Below, one piece after another: positions 40,771 through 50,469 of a stretch of DNA of 64,000 nucleotides. Each line of letters begins with the position of its first letter. Position 1 is the first letter of the stretch. This DNA is from Leishmania martiniquensis (taxonomy: Eukaryota; Euglenozoa; Kinetoplastea; Trypanosomatida; Trypanosomatidae), in the NCBI RefSeq assembly GCF_017916325.1, contig NC_090143.1, positions 62,001-126,000 of the forward strand, in the 5' to 3' direction. The notes beneath the pieces are model-generated. The model saw only the letters and a program-made list of their open reading frames with translations, ran no database searches and was not told the DNA's origin. Both the position numbers and the translations under genes were made by a program.

Positions 40771-42051
40771 ATGCTCCGTCGACAACTTCACTTCGCCGCC
40801 ATGGGCGGCGCGTCAGCCGCGTCGGCGGTGATGCTCATGGGCGTGGGGCCGTCCTACGCCGCAGCTGCCGCTGGCGCGTCGGCGTCTTGTTCACCTCTTG
40901 TCCTGGTTGTGGCCAGCGCCAGCCCGCTTGTTATGCCCCGCCGTTGCGTGAAGCTTGTCAACCCCATTGGCAAGCAGGGCAGTCAGCACTACGGCCTTGA
41001 GCCAAAGCTGGAGGCGGGCAAGGATACCCAGCTGAAGCACACAGAAATGTACGACGGATACACAGACGACTTCGGTGTCTTCAAGGAGGGCCCTCCGGTG
41101 ACGCTGCGGCTGGAATACGTGCGGTCACCCGATCACGGCTATTCGCAGCAAATTCTGCAGAAAGACATTTGGTCGCCCTTTCAGGTCGGCTCGAACATGA
41201 TGTCCTACACGCCGCTCTACTACGACTGGAAGGGGTTCTCGAGTCGCGATTACTTCGGCCACCGTAGCGGCACCAACCCAGGCAGCAAAGTTCTCCTCGG
41301 CCACTATCGCCGCGACGAGGAGCGCTCATGGGGCTACCGAATCATGGTGAACCACAAGCCGCAGAAGCGCATCCCGAAGTGGCTTGCGTGCGTCGTGCAC
41401 ATACCGCGTAAGAAGACGTTCCTGGGCTTCTTCCTGTATGCGAACGGCGCATATGTGGCGGAGCTGCTCACGTACAAGCAGCTGCCGCGCATCATCTACA
41501 ACAAGGCGTTTCAGGGCTGCCTGCCGACCCTCGGTCAGACGGTATCGCTGACCGAGGTGACCTATGGCAAGGAGATCCATTCCGTCGAGATGTACCCGGG
41601 GCACGGCGGTGTCATCTGCCGGGCGAGCGGAACAGCAGCTGTGGTGCTGCGGGGGTCAGAGCCGAACCTGGTCCCGCTTTTACTGCCGTCAAAGGAGGTG
41701 CGCCTCTTCGATAGTACGTGTCACGCCGTCTTCGGCCGTCGTGCGGGCGTCATGTACAACAGGCAGCGCAATTTCAGTCAGCGCAGTGTCGAGGAAAATA
41801 TGCCACACCGGCCCAAGGTGCACTCCAAGACGAAGCGCGTGTCGAGTCACCCCGCCGGCGGCGGCAACGGCGGCTCGCCGAACCTGCTCACACCGCTGGA
41901 CTGGCGCATTCACCCGCGCAACTGTGTCAAGACAAAGTATTGGCTTTCCGGGTACATCCTGCGCGGGCGACAGTACAACCGCAACCAGACGGTCGCCGAT
42001 CTCAAGTCGAAGACGTACAGCTGGGCGAATCGAGACCCCGTGTACCGATAG
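40771..42051 (+). CDS. uL2m: Mitochondrial large-subunit ribosomal protein uL2m
   Basis: A 426-residue protein of the L2 family. The C-terminal half shows the L2 hallmarks: GTAAVVLRGSEPNLVPLLLPSKEVR (an SH3-like strand set, residues about 290-312), the GRRAGVMYNRQ segment, and the loop HPAGGGNGG (360-368), equivalent to the HPHGGGEG loop that reaches the peptidyl-transferase centre. The conserved His after the proline in bacterial L2 is Ala here. The N-terminal half, with strings of basic and aromatic residues, matches the L2 OB region. The first 50-60 residues are Ala/Ser-rich with a few Arg and no acidic residues, fitting a mitochondrial presequence. The protein is longer than bacterial L2 (about 273), as is common in kinetoplastid mitoribosomes. 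The start is the first ATG after the predicted acceptor; ATGs at residues 11, 21 and 55 are in frame too. Confidence 0.88.
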   Translation: MLRRQLHFAAMGGASAASAVMLMGVGPSYAAAAAGASASCSPLVLVVASASPLVMPRRCVKLVNPIGKQGSQHYGLEPKLEAGKDTQLKHTEMYDGYTDDFGVFKEGPPVTLRLEYVRSPDHGYSQQILQKDIWSPFQVGSNMMSYTPLYYDWKGFSSRDYFGHRSGTNPGSKVLLGHYRRDEERSWGYRIMVNHKPQKRIPKWLACVVHIPRKKTFLGFFLYANGAYVAELLTYKQLPRIIYNKAFQGCLPTLGQTVSLTEVTYGKEIHSVEMYPGHGGVICRASGTAAVVLRGSEPNLVPLLLPSKEVRLFDSTCHAVFGRRAGVMYNRQRNFSQRSVEENMPHRPKVHSKTKRVSSHPAGGGNGGSPNLLTPLDWRIHPRNCVKTKYWLSGYILRGRQYNRNQTVADLKSKTYSWANRDPVYR

Positions 42052-42737
42052 GTTGCGTGTGTGCGTCTGTGGAAGATAAGGGGGGAGGGGCGTACTTCTC
42101 CAGCAGTGTGCTGTCCTGTGTTGTCGTTGTCTGTATCGCCGACACCCAGTCGGAACGCGCGCGGCCTGCGCGATGCAGAGAGGGAGTCGAGCCGTTGCTC
42201 GTCCTTCGTGCGGGCAGTGACAGAAGTCAGACGGGCGCGCGTCTGTGCGGGAAAGGTGAAGGCGTGCCCCTTGTCCGTTTGTGCCTTGCTTGACGATGAT
42301 GAGCTGCACACACGAAAGCGTTGCACAGAGAAAAAAAAAGGTCATCGCCACGTCGGAGGGATGGCGAAGAGCGGTACACCTCCCCTCTGTTCACCTCAAC
42401 AAAGCTGAACGCTTCGCCTTGACGTTGCTCTCTCAGCCTCGCTCATGGTGTGCGTACGTGGCCCGCAGGCGCGTACATGTACCGTCGCACACACATACAC
42501 ACACATACACGCTCGTTCGCACACCGTCTCATGAGCTCCCTTTCATCTCTCTCGCCCCCTTCGCACCACATCTGCTCCCTCTCTCGCGTACCCGCCGTGC
42601 CTGTCGAGGCTGGCCCACTCAGCACCGCTTCTTCACCGGCACACACCACTCCCCATTCGTTACTCCAATTGATTTTTTTATATTTGATTCGCTCGAGACT
42701 TCACCCCCCTCCACCACCACCACCACCCGCAGCGGTT
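42052..42737. other. Spacer between uL2m and SODA
   Basis: Mixed DNA with an A-run at 42331-42339 and CA tracts. C/T- and T-rich runs at 42640-42732 contain the SODA acceptor. Confidence 0.55.
42655..42697 (+). promoter_or_regulatory. Predicted spliced-leader acceptor for SODA
   Basis: A T-rich stretch (42670-42691) is followed by CTCGAG with AG at 42696-42697. A second AG at 42731-42732 would leave only five bases before the ATG and is less likely. Confidence 0.5.
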
Positions 42738-43427
42738 ATGTTCCGCCGTGTCTCGAGGAAGGCCGCCACCGCCGCCGGCGCCGGCGCTTCGCTCCTGCGC
42801 TACCATACTCTTCCCGGTCTGACGTACCCCGCCCAGCTGCCGACGCTCCTCTACAACCACAAGGAGGGCATCACGCCTGTCTTGAGTTCCCGTCAGATGG
42901 AGCTGCACTACGGGAAGCACCACCAGGCGTACGTTGATAAGCTGAACACACTCGGCAAGGGCTTCGAGGGGAAATGCATTGAGGACATCGTTCAGGCGGC
43001 CAGCAACGACGCAGAGAAAAAGGCTCTGTTCAACCAGGCTGCCCAGCACTTCAACCACTCGTTCTTCTGGAACTGCCTGACGCCGGGTGGAAAAGGGATG
43101 CCGAAGATGCTTGAAACTGCCATCAAGAAGAACTTCTCAAGTGTGGACGACTTCAAGACCGCCTTTCAGCAGGCAGGGATGAACAACTTCGGCTCTGGCT
43201 GGACGTGGCTCTGCGTCAACCCCGTGACGAAGGGGCTTGAGATACATAACACAAGCAACGCAGACTGCCCGCTGACTGCGGGCCTGCGCCCCATCTTCAC
43301 CGCCGACGTATGGGAGCACGCCTACTACAAAGACTTCGAGAACCGCCGCGCCGATTACCTGAAGGAGCTTTGGCAAGTTGTCAACTGGGTGTACGTCACT
43401 CAGGTGTACGAGAAGGCCATGCAGTAG
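42738..43427 (+). CDS. SODA: Iron superoxide dismutase A, mitochondrial
   Basis: A 229-residue Fe/Mn-family superoxide dismutase converting superoxide to hydrogen peroxide and oxygen. Metal ligands are His57 (ELHYGKHH), His107 (FNHSFFW), Asp190 and His194 (DVWEH). Iron specificity is supported by Gln103 in the AAQHFNH context and by FGSGWTWL. Residues 1-30 are rich in Arg/Ala/Ser with no acidic residues, a mitochondrial import presequence, which distinguishes this SODA type from the glycosomal SODB copies. The core length equals that of other FeSODs (about 195 residues). It is a single copy here. The start follows the predicted acceptor and gives the presequence. Confidence 0.95.
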   Translation: MFRRVSRKAATAAGAGASLLRYHTLPGLTYPAQLPTLLYNHKEGITPVLSSRQMELHYGKHHQAYVDKLNTLGKGFEGKCIEDIVQAASNDAEKKALFNQAAQHFNHSFFWNCLTPGGKGMPKMLETAIKKNFSSVDDFKTAFQQAGMNNFGSGWTWLCVNPVTKGLEIHNTSNADCPLTAGLRPIFTADVWEHAYYKDFENRRADYLKELWQVVNWVYVTQVYEKAMQ

Positions 43428-44121
43428 AGGAGGCGCCTTGCGCAGCGACTCAGGGAAATGTGGGCCTGGTAGACGCTACCGTGGCCGTTACCGGCGCAGA
43501 CGGAGATGTAAAAGGCATGGCCAATGGCGGGGATGGCAACAGATGGCCCGCACGCGCAGCCGGTGGGAGAGAGGGGGGAGGCGAGGCGGAGGTTTGGAGC
43601 ATCACTGGCGGTGACTGAGGCGTGCATGCTCGGAGAGCTCAGGCAAGATCCACATGACGGCTGCCACGCTCCTTAACGCCCGCGAATAAAGGCGGGCTGC
43701 TACCCGTGCAAGTCCTCTCTCTCTCCCCGTCCCATCCTCCCCCTGCTGCGCCCACGCCCGCACGCGCATCTATGCCAGCTCTTCGGCATCTCTAACGCCA
43801 CACAGTCTGGAAACAGACGCTACATATCCATGCTGCCCATTCACATCGTACCGTCCATCACCAACTCCCGCCCTCTCCTAACCTTTCGGAGCTTTGCGCG
43901 TCGTCTTACCTCCCTCCCTCCCCCCTCTGACCCAGTCAGAGGCGCGTGCAGGAGCCGCCCCTCCACGGGAGCGGGTGAAACAGGGAAACGGTCTCTGTGC
44001 GTTCGTCTGCGTGAGGCAATGCCGGTCGGTTGGCCCGCGCCCCTGTTCCCAATTACGCGGCTCTCTTTGGTCCGAACGCCGGCCCGCACCCGCACCCCCG
44101 TGCGGGCGGGTGCGGGTGGGA

Positions 44122-44138
44122 ATATATATATATATATA
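44122..44138 (+). repeat. (AT)n tract
   Basis: AT dinucleotide run directly followed by a GTGTGTATATATGTGTGTAT stretch, preceded by a G/C-rich GCGGGTG repeat at 44100-44120. Confidence 0.85.
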
Positions 44139-44439
44139 CGTGTGTGTATATATGTGTGTATGCTGTATCGCCTTGCGTATCGCACGGTGTGCGTTGTCCC
44201 TCGCCTCGTCGCCTCGATCATCGATGCCCTGGCACCGTATATTGCCTGTTCCGTACCACCTTCCTTGCCCACGTCTCTTCGGTGCTACTGTGCTCCCTCG
44301 CTGCTGTTGCCCGTGCTCGAGACGCTTGCGTCACCGGCAAGACACATCAAGAGCCATGCCGCGCGCTCTCTCACTCGCCTTCCTCCCTTCGTCCTCTGCT
44401 CATTTCGCTGCGTTCCTTCACTACAACGACGACGACCAC

Positions 44440-44700
44440 CACCACTCGATGCCATCGAAGGCGGTCGACGCGGCGGCGCGGCGTGTGGGGTTGGAGGCAG
44501 GGGCCTGCGAGAGGGCCGCGGAGAGGGGGAGGGTGGCGGTGTGAAATGCAGCCCGCGCTGCATAGGGGAGAGCGGACACGCACGGCAGGGGGGAGAGGTA
44601 TGTGAGCCTCTGCATGCCGTGCGAGCGAGTTGTACGCGGCCGGCGTGCCATTCTGTAACGCCTGCGTTGGCTGCAGTGCGCACGGCGGGCGGGTGGCTCC
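44440..44700 (+). mobile_element. Dispersed repeat copy B, SIDER-like
   Basis: The core 44477-44600 is the second copy of the block at 17521-17640, the two differing by few substitutions and small indels. Both copies lie in intergenic DNA and in the same orientation. The sequence after the shared core diverges within about 20 bases, so the right boundary of the common part is near 44605. The outer limits given here are approximate. Confidence 0.55.
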
Positions 44701-45434
44701 TAGAAACGTTTTTTTTGTGTGTGGTAGTGATGGTGATTACCCTTCGACGAGTAAAGAGCACTGCGGCGCACTACCTTCCTTTTCACACCCTCACACACAC
44801 ACACACGCACGCAAGTGCAAGGGCTCGACGGCAGAGGAGGTGGAAGAGTGCACTCGTTTCTTTGCCCTCCGTGGTTTCACTGTGCGCGCTTGTCTTCCCG
44901 TCAGTGTGCAGGCCAAACAGCTGTGGCACACAGGGAGCAGAGGGGGAGGGAGGTACGATGTCGGGCAAAACGGAAACAGGATTCACCATCGCGCGGCTGC
45001 CTGCTTGCAGAGGTGGCTGGCCTGAGCAGGTGCGTTCATGCCCGCTTCAAGGCGCCAATGCACCTTTGGGCACGCTTCCTGATAAGGCAGCCGGGCAAGT
45101 CAGTGGGCAAGACGAATGGAGCGAGCAAGTCGATCTCTTCCTCGCTCTCCCCTGTCTCGCTGCCGCCGCTCCACGCCCCGCCACTGCATGTCGCCCACGG
45201 AGCAATGCAACTGCTGTCCCTCCTCTCCATCTCTCGCCCCCTCCCCCCTCCCTCGCTGTGTATCGCCCTGCTCTGCTGATCTCACAGTCCGTCCTTGAAC
45301 GGCCGTGGAGCAGCTCTCCCGTACATCGTCGTGCATCTACTGGTGAGTGGCCTTAGCCCCGGCTGCTTCTGAGCGGCAGTCGGCCAACACGTACTGAAGC
45401 CCATTGCTTACTGGCTCATTGCAGCTCTGCATCG

Positions 45435-46175
45435 ATGCCCGAGGCAGGGGGCGTCAGCGCGGTGACGACCATGAGACCAAATACAGACGTGACGGTGCCA
45501 CCGCGGAGGCCGCATGCGGCGCAGCTGCCACGCAAGTTCACGGAGTGTCGCACCCTATTCATGTGCTGCGACATGCAAGAGAAGCTGGCGGACAAGATCC
45601 CTGGTTTCTACCGCACCATCGACACGACAAACAGCATCGCGCTATTTTGCGAGATGCTGGGGCCGACGTGGTGCAGCGTGATAGCCACAGTGCAGTACCC
45701 CGCAGGCGTAGGGCCACTGTACCACGAGATCCGTCTGCCGCCCAGCACCCCTGTATTCCCAAAGATGGAGCCGTCGATGCTGTTGCCCGAAGTTCTGCCG
45801 TACCTCTACGGTGACGCTGAGCGCGGCATCTTGCCAGTGCAGCAGGTGGTGCTTTGGGGGCACGAGACGCACGTGTGCATTATGCAGACTGCTGACGAGC
45901 TTCTGCGTCGTGGCTTTCGCGTGGCAGTCGTGACGGATGGCTGCGCGGCGCAACGGCGCATTGATCACGATGTCGCCATCATGGAGATGTCGAAGTGGGA
46001 GGGACTACTGCTGACAAATTCTATTGGCGTGTACAACATGATTGTGCGCGCGGACGATCGCTTCTCGAAGCTGGTCATGAAGCTCGTGCAAGATGGCGAG
46101 CAAGTGTTCGAGAGACCGTTCCAACGGTCCGAGGAGGACATGTTGCCGCCGCACGAGCGCGAGCGTCACATGTGA
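45435..46175 (+). CDS. Isochorismatase-like hydrolase, Mar1-type, copy 1
   Basis: A 246-residue protein of the isochorismatase-like fold. The catalytic triad of the family is present: Asp46 (MCCDMQ), Lys110 (FPKMEP) and Cys148 (GHETHVCIMQ). The motif context is closest to the ISOC1/ISOC2 branch. From memory, a Leishmania tarentolae member was described as the mitochondrion-associated ribonuclease Mar1, and orthologues carry that name. Whether RNase activity is intrinsic to this fold is doubtful, and the physiological substrate is unknown. This copy has the longest N-terminus (about 18 residues more than copy 3), with no clear targeting signal, and an acidic/basic tail. It is first of three tandem paralogues on the same strand. 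Confidence 0.88.
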   Translation: MPEAGGVSAVTTMRPNTDVTVPPRRPHAAQLPRKFTECRTLFMCCDMQEKLADKIPGFYRTIDTTNSIALFCEMLGPTWCSVIATVQYPAGVGPLYHEIRLPPSTPVFPKMEPSMLLPEVLPYLYGDAERGILPVQQVVLWGHETHVCIMQTADELLRRGFRVAVVTDGCAAQRRIDHDVAIMEMSKWEGLLLTNSIGVYNMIVRADDRFSKLVMKLVQDGEQVFERPFQRSEEDMLPPHERERHM

Positions 46176-47446
46176 CGTGGCGGTGATGGACTCGGCAGAC
46201 GAAAAGACGTGAGGAAGCAAGGAAAGCAGAGGTGGGGACTTGGGTAGGTCCAGAGTCACCGCCACCTCACTGTTGGTCCAGGTGCCCTGAACTGGCTTCG
46301 GCGCGCAGAATCGGACGCCGGCCCTCCCCTCCCCTCTTCTCCCGTCTGTTTCCATGAGTCCGCCCGCCTCTCTCTCTCTCTCGATTGCTTTGCTCTCCCG
46401 CACAGGCGCTCACGGCACTGCGGTTTCCGCTGTTGAAGGGGTCTGCTGAGCGTGCTCTTCACCTCTTACCACCGTCCTCGTCAGTCTCCTCTCATGGCGC
46501 ATGCGAGGCGGGTAGCATACGAGGGTGCTTTTCACGTGACTCATGTGCTCGACTTGCTCCCTGTTGAGAGGGAGCCGTTCTTTGGGGCCGCTGCTCATCG
46601 TATCACCACCACCACCACCCTCCCCGCCTTTCCTCGCCAGGCCGCCTCCCCAGTCCCGCCGACTCGCCCACTCACTGTCGCACCGCCCTGCCTCTCCCCT
46701 CCCCTTCCCCCTTGCCCATTTTTTTCTTTGGGATCCGAGCACCCTGGCGTTGTTGTCGCCGTTGGACCCGCGTAGAGGCAGTGCGGGTGTGGGAGACACC
46801 TGAGCCGCTCCTGCCGGCGTGCGCGTGCGCGTCCACACATGAAAGGCTGAGGGACAGGAGGCCGAGAGGAGGCGCAAAAGGCCCGCCGAATCTCAGTACA
46901 TCAGCGCAGATGACGTGACGCGCGGCTCGGCGTCCAAGGGGAAGGCGCTCAACAGACGGTTGCCTGACCACCAACTCCCGTTGGCGAGCGTGTGGAAGAG
47001 GTGTCGGCGCCTCCTGAGGTTGTGAGGCCGCCGGTTGGCCGCGGCATTTCGCTGTAGAGGATAGATGTTAACGGCCGGGATGTGCTTGCATGGCGAGGGA
47101 GGTGAGTAAGCCATGCCTGTGCATCATGTCATGCCCACGACAGCCGTTGGTGCCAGTGGAAGGGGAGGGGGCGCTGATTTTTCAGCTCAAAAGAAGTGAA
47201 TGCCCCCCTTGGCGCCAGCGCGGGCTTGCGACGCTGCAAGTATGTGTACGTGTGTGCACGTGTGTGTGTGTGTGTGTGCACGCGCACCTAATAGGCACAT
47301 CTTCCACTCTCCCTTCGCTCTCTTTCCCCGCAGACGCGTTTACCTCTCGCAGCAGCGATTTGCTGTGTGTGCGCGCGACACGTACACTTCTGCAGCCTCA
47401 CCTTCGCACAGGTCCCCCACCCTCTGCTGCTCTCCCTCTCTCTCTC
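46176..47446. other. Spacer between isochorismatase-like copies 1 and 2
   Basis: Mixed DNA with a (CAC)n run near 46603-46617 and a GT tract near 47250-47278, then the acceptor region of copy 2. It shows no remnant of a further copy. Confidence 0.55.
47300..47333 (+). promoter_or_regulatory. Predicted spliced-leader acceptor for isochorismatase-like copy 2
   Basis: An almost pure C/T run (47300-47329) ends in CCGCAG at 47333. An alternative AG is at 47410-47411, closer to the start. Confidence 0.6.
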
Positions 47447-48220
47447 ATGGCAATGCTGTCGGAGCACTCGCGGCTGATTCAAAAGTTTGACACCTGCCGA
47501 ACTGCCTTCATGCTGTGCTATGCACCGGGCAAAGTGGAATCCCTCACCCAGAACTTCGGTGAAATAGCGCATGTGACGAACACCATGGCGGCCGTGCATC
47601 AGCTGCTTGGCCCGGAGAGGTCAGTGTTCGTTGCGACGGAGCTGCCCCCGCAAGGCGTTGGGCGCCACTGCCAGGGCATCCAGTTGCCCGATGGCACCAT
47701 AATTGCGGAGAAGGTGCAGGTGTCGATGCTCGTACCAGAGGTGCGGCTCTGTATTTTCGGCAGCGACGAGCGTGGCGTTCCACCTGTGCAGCAGGTCATT
47801 ATCTGGGGTGTCGAGACGCACGGCTGCATTCTTCAGACCGTTGACGAGCTTCTTACGCATGGCATTCGTGTGGCCATCCTCGTTGACGGGTGCGCCTCGA
47901 ATGCGAAGGAGCTGCATGACACGGCGGTGCTGCAGATGTCTCACTGGGATGGCTTGATGGTCACGACCGCGCCGTCTGCAGTGATGCAGCTGACGCGATC
48001 CGACGCCCGCTTTGTCAAGGCCGTCGTCCAAATCCTGAAGAAGTTTGGTGCTGACTGGGCTGCCACGCAGCAACAGCCGAAGGTAGCCGCCCAGAGCGCG
48101 GAGGGTGACCGAGATCGGGCCCCCGATGCCGATGGCACTAAAGGCGCCTCGCCTGCGCCTACCAACACCCCCACCGCCACCGCAGCAGCTGCTGATGCAC
48201 CGGGTATAAAGTCTGCTTGA
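47447..48220 (+). CDS. Isochorismatase-like paralogue, copy 2, catalytic Asp replaced
   Basis: A 257-residue paralogue of the flanking copies. The fold motifs are retained: Lys89 (AEKVQVSM) and Cys127 (VETHGCILQTVDEL), with VDGCAS following. The family's catalytic Asp, in the CCDxQEK segment of copies 1 and 3, is Tyr25 here within an altered segment (LCYAPGK). The usual triad is therefore incomplete and the protein is probably a pseudoenzyme or has a changed chemistry. Residues 200-257 are an added Ala/Pro/Thr/Asp-rich, probably disordered tail. The start is the first ATG after the predicted acceptor (a second is two codons later). The frame is intact and codon use is normal, so it is not a decaying pseudogene. 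Confidence 0.85.
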   Translation: MAMLSEHSRLIQKFDTCRTAFMLCYAPGKVESLTQNFGEIAHVTNTMAAVHQLLGPERSVFVATELPPQGVGRHCQGIQLPDGTIIAEKVQVSMLVPEVRLCIFGSDERGVPPVQQVIIWGVETHGCILQTVDELLTHGIRVAILVDGCASNAKELHDTAVLQMSHWDGLMVTTAPSAVMQLTRSDARFVKAVVQILKKFGADWAATQQQPKVAAQSAEGDRDRAPDADGTKGASPAPTNTPTATAAAADAPGIKSA

Positions 48221-48979
48221 TCGGGAAGAAGAACCACAAGGCGCCTGCGCACCTTGATGTTTAAGGTGGGGGGAGGGTGACGCTGAGGGACTGGCGCCAT
48301 CTGCGTGAGCGTCAGCGCGGCACGGGTGCATCCAACCGCAGATGCCGCCAGTGCGTGCCGCGCTCGCTTTTGTTTCGCGTGACAGCAGAACCGCCTGCAC
48401 CGCTAACGGGGAGGGCCGCAGCACCGACACGCTTCAGCCACACCCCGGGGCCACTCCCTCCGAGCGGGGTTCATGTGCCACCCGCCCCGCACCCTCCCTC
48501 CCTCCCCCCCTGCAACCCCCCCTCACGTTACTCCTGGCCGCTTATGGCCCTCATGAACGCAGCCTCCGTAGTCCAATCTGCTGCCACCGCCCTCCCCACT
48601 ACCCTTTCCGCGGCCTCCATTGCACTCGCCCACTTTGGCAGTGCGCCGCTTCGCTTCGCGGTGGGGGTGGGGTGGGGTAGGGGCTCTCAGGGCAGGTCGT
48701 ACCACACTGACATGCACGTGGTGCATCGCCATTGTCATTCATGCCATCAGCCGCTTCGGCTCGCTCGCACCCTCAGTGCCTCTTCCTCCGCATCATCATC
48801 TTCTTTTGGACAGCGCGCGCTCATGTCGCCGCATGCACACATGAGAAGTCATCCACGCCCAAGCATGCGTATATACATCGGTGTTCGTCCGTAGAGGTAC
48901 CCCTGCTTCCCCCCTCCTTCTCTCGCCCCTAAACGCCCAACGTGCACAGTCAACCGGGGAGGCGTTTACATACGTTGCG
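48221..48979. other. Spacer between isochorismatase-like copies 2 and 3
   Basis: Mixed DNA, C-rich around 48470-48530, with the acceptor of copy 3 at its end. No gene is seen. Confidence 0.55.
48900..48949 (+). promoter_or_regulatory. Predicted spliced-leader acceptor for isochorismatase-like copy 3
   Basis: A C/T run (48900-48930) followed by GTGCACAG with AG at 48948-48949 gives a 30-base 5' UTR. Confidence 0.6.
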
Positions 48980-49678
48980 ATGCAGCGGTCCGCCCGTCCG
49001 CTTTCGCGGTCGAACCTGCTGCAGAAGTTCGACTGCTGCCGCACCATCTTCATGTGTTGCGACATCCAGGAGAAGCTGCGCCACCGCATCCCTAACTTTC
49101 AGGCGGCTGTGGAGGTTTCTAACGCCATGGCCTCCATTCACACCATCATGACGCCCACGCATTCCACCTTTGTGGCAACGGAGCAGTACCCGGTGGGGGT
49201 GGGGCGTCTCGTGCAGGATATCAAACTTCCGGCAGGGGCCCCGGTCATCGAGAAGGTACAGCCGTCAATGCTTGTGCCTGAGATGATGCCCTACATCAAC
49301 GGCGACGCTGAGCGTGGCATATTGCCGGTGGGGCAGGCTGTGCTGTGGGGTCACGAGACGCATGTGTGCGTGCTGCAGACGGCCGATGATCTCCTGAGCC
49401 GCGGCATCCGCGTCGCCGTGCTGGTGGACGGCTGTGCCTCTCAGCAGTCGCTCGACCACGATGTGGCCGTCAGAGAGATGGCAACATGGAACCACCTCAT
49501 GCTTACCACTGCGGCATCCGCCCTTATGCAGCTGTCGCGTGGCGACCCCGCCGTGATGAAGAAGGCCATGAAAATGCTCAGAGCATCCTCAGTAAACCTG
49601 TCATGCCTTGTAAACCTCCCCGCCCGCGGCGGTGAAGCCGAAGCAGAGAAAAGTGCGGGCAAGAACTTCCAGAAGTAG
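48980..49678 (+). CDS. Isochorismatase-like hydrolase, Mar1-type, copy 3
   Basis: A 232-residue protein closely related to copies 1 and 2. The triad is intact: Asp28 (MCCDIQEK), Lys92 (IEKVQPSM) and Cys130 (GHETHVCVLQ). It shares with copy 2 the start of the domain (QKFDxCRT), and with copy 1 the CCD and GHETHVC motifs, so it looks like the most typical member of the trio. The N-terminus (MQRSARPLSRSNLL) is short, basic and acid-free, which could be a mitochondrial presequence. That would fit the reported mitochondrial association of the L. tarentolae protein. The tail is short and charged. Substrate unknown. Confidence 0.88.
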   Translation: MQRSARPLSRSNLLQKFDCCRTIFMCCDIQEKLRHRIPNFQAAVEVSNAMASIHTIMTPTHSTFVATEQYPVGVGRLVQDIKLPAGAPVIEKVQPSMLVPEMMPYINGDAERGILPVGQAVLWGHETHVCVLQTADDLLSRGIRVAVLVDGCASQQSLDHDVAVREMATWNHLMLTTAASALMQLSRGDPAVMKKAMKMLRASSVNLSCLVNLPARGGEAEAEKSAGKNFQK

Positions 49679-50469
49679 AGAGGGGCGAGGAACTGAGGAA
49701 GCGCGTGCTTCTCATGATGCCCGTGCATTGCGACTGTGGGTGTGAGGCAGACACTGTTGAGGGGTGATGAGGATGGTGATGGGGGAGCGTTTTGGCATCT
49801 CTTTACACGCTCGTCGTTGAAGCTTTTCTTCACCTCTCCTCTCTCCCCCACCACACACTTACATACATACATACACACACGTGCTCTTAATCGTGCGAGT
49901 CCGTCGCACCGCTTCGTGATCGAAAGCGACTTGAAAGAGCGCTTCCTCCCCCTTCTCCATGGGGGGCGTGTGCTCGCCCCTCCTTGCCCGCCCTCCTGGG
50001 CACCTCTGCTTCGGCAATGCCGCGCCTGCGTGGGTAGCACCGTCACCTCGCGCATTTCACGGCTCTTGATCGCCGCAAACATCGTCGCCGGTGCGCGCCG
50101 ATGAGCTCTTCTGATGCAGATCTGTTTCGCCATGCCCCTTCTTACCTGTTTCGCGACCATCTGATCACCGCTGCGGCCCGATAGAGCTGCGTATGTACCC
50201 GCTCTCAAGAGGAAGCGGTGGGGGGCCGTGGGGCTACTTGGAACTGCTTCCCCTCTTTCTCTCTCTCCCTCCTCATCTTTCACAGACTTCTACCCGGGCG
50301 AAGGTCGTCTCACACGCGTCGGCGCAACACAGGCGGCTCACCGTGCCTCCCATCCAGTCTCCCCCTCTCTGCTGCACCGCATCGACGCGACGGGACTTTG
50401 CGCACCCGCTCTCTTGGGTTTCCGCATCGTCTCCTCAGTCGAACGCCCGCCGGGTTGGCGCCGCTCAAC
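49679..50469. other. Spacer upstream of the small Tim gene
   Basis: It contains a (CATA)n/CA tract at 49858-49880 and the C/T run and acceptor at 50248-50285. No gene is seen. Confidence 0.55.
50248..50285 (+). promoter_or_regulatory. Predicted spliced-leader acceptor for the small Tim gene
   Basis: A strong C/T run (50248-50279) ends in TTTCACAG at 50285, a textbook acceptor shape for this group. The 5' UTR would be about 184 bases. Confidence 0.65.

Larger units (their letters stand above)
43428..45434. other. 2 kb spacer with dispersed repeat
   Basis: It includes an (AT)n tract at 44122-44138 next to a GT-rich stretch, the repeat block at 44477-44600, a T-run at 44709-44715 and C/T-rich DNA. 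A long 508-codon frame across it is a compositional shadow. Confidence 0.6.

Noticed and set aside
43830..45356. 508-codon + strand frame between SODA and the first isochorismatase-like gene
   Set aside because: It crosses the dispersed repeat, the AT/GT microsatellite and C/T-rich acceptor DNA. The translation is Arg/Pro/Ser-rich without domains and looks like a compositional read-through.
47447..48220. Reading copy 2 of the isochorismatase array as a decaying pseudogene
   Set aside because: The frame is intact, other motifs are kept, codon use is normal and a strong acceptor is present, so a functional pseudoenzyme is the better reading.
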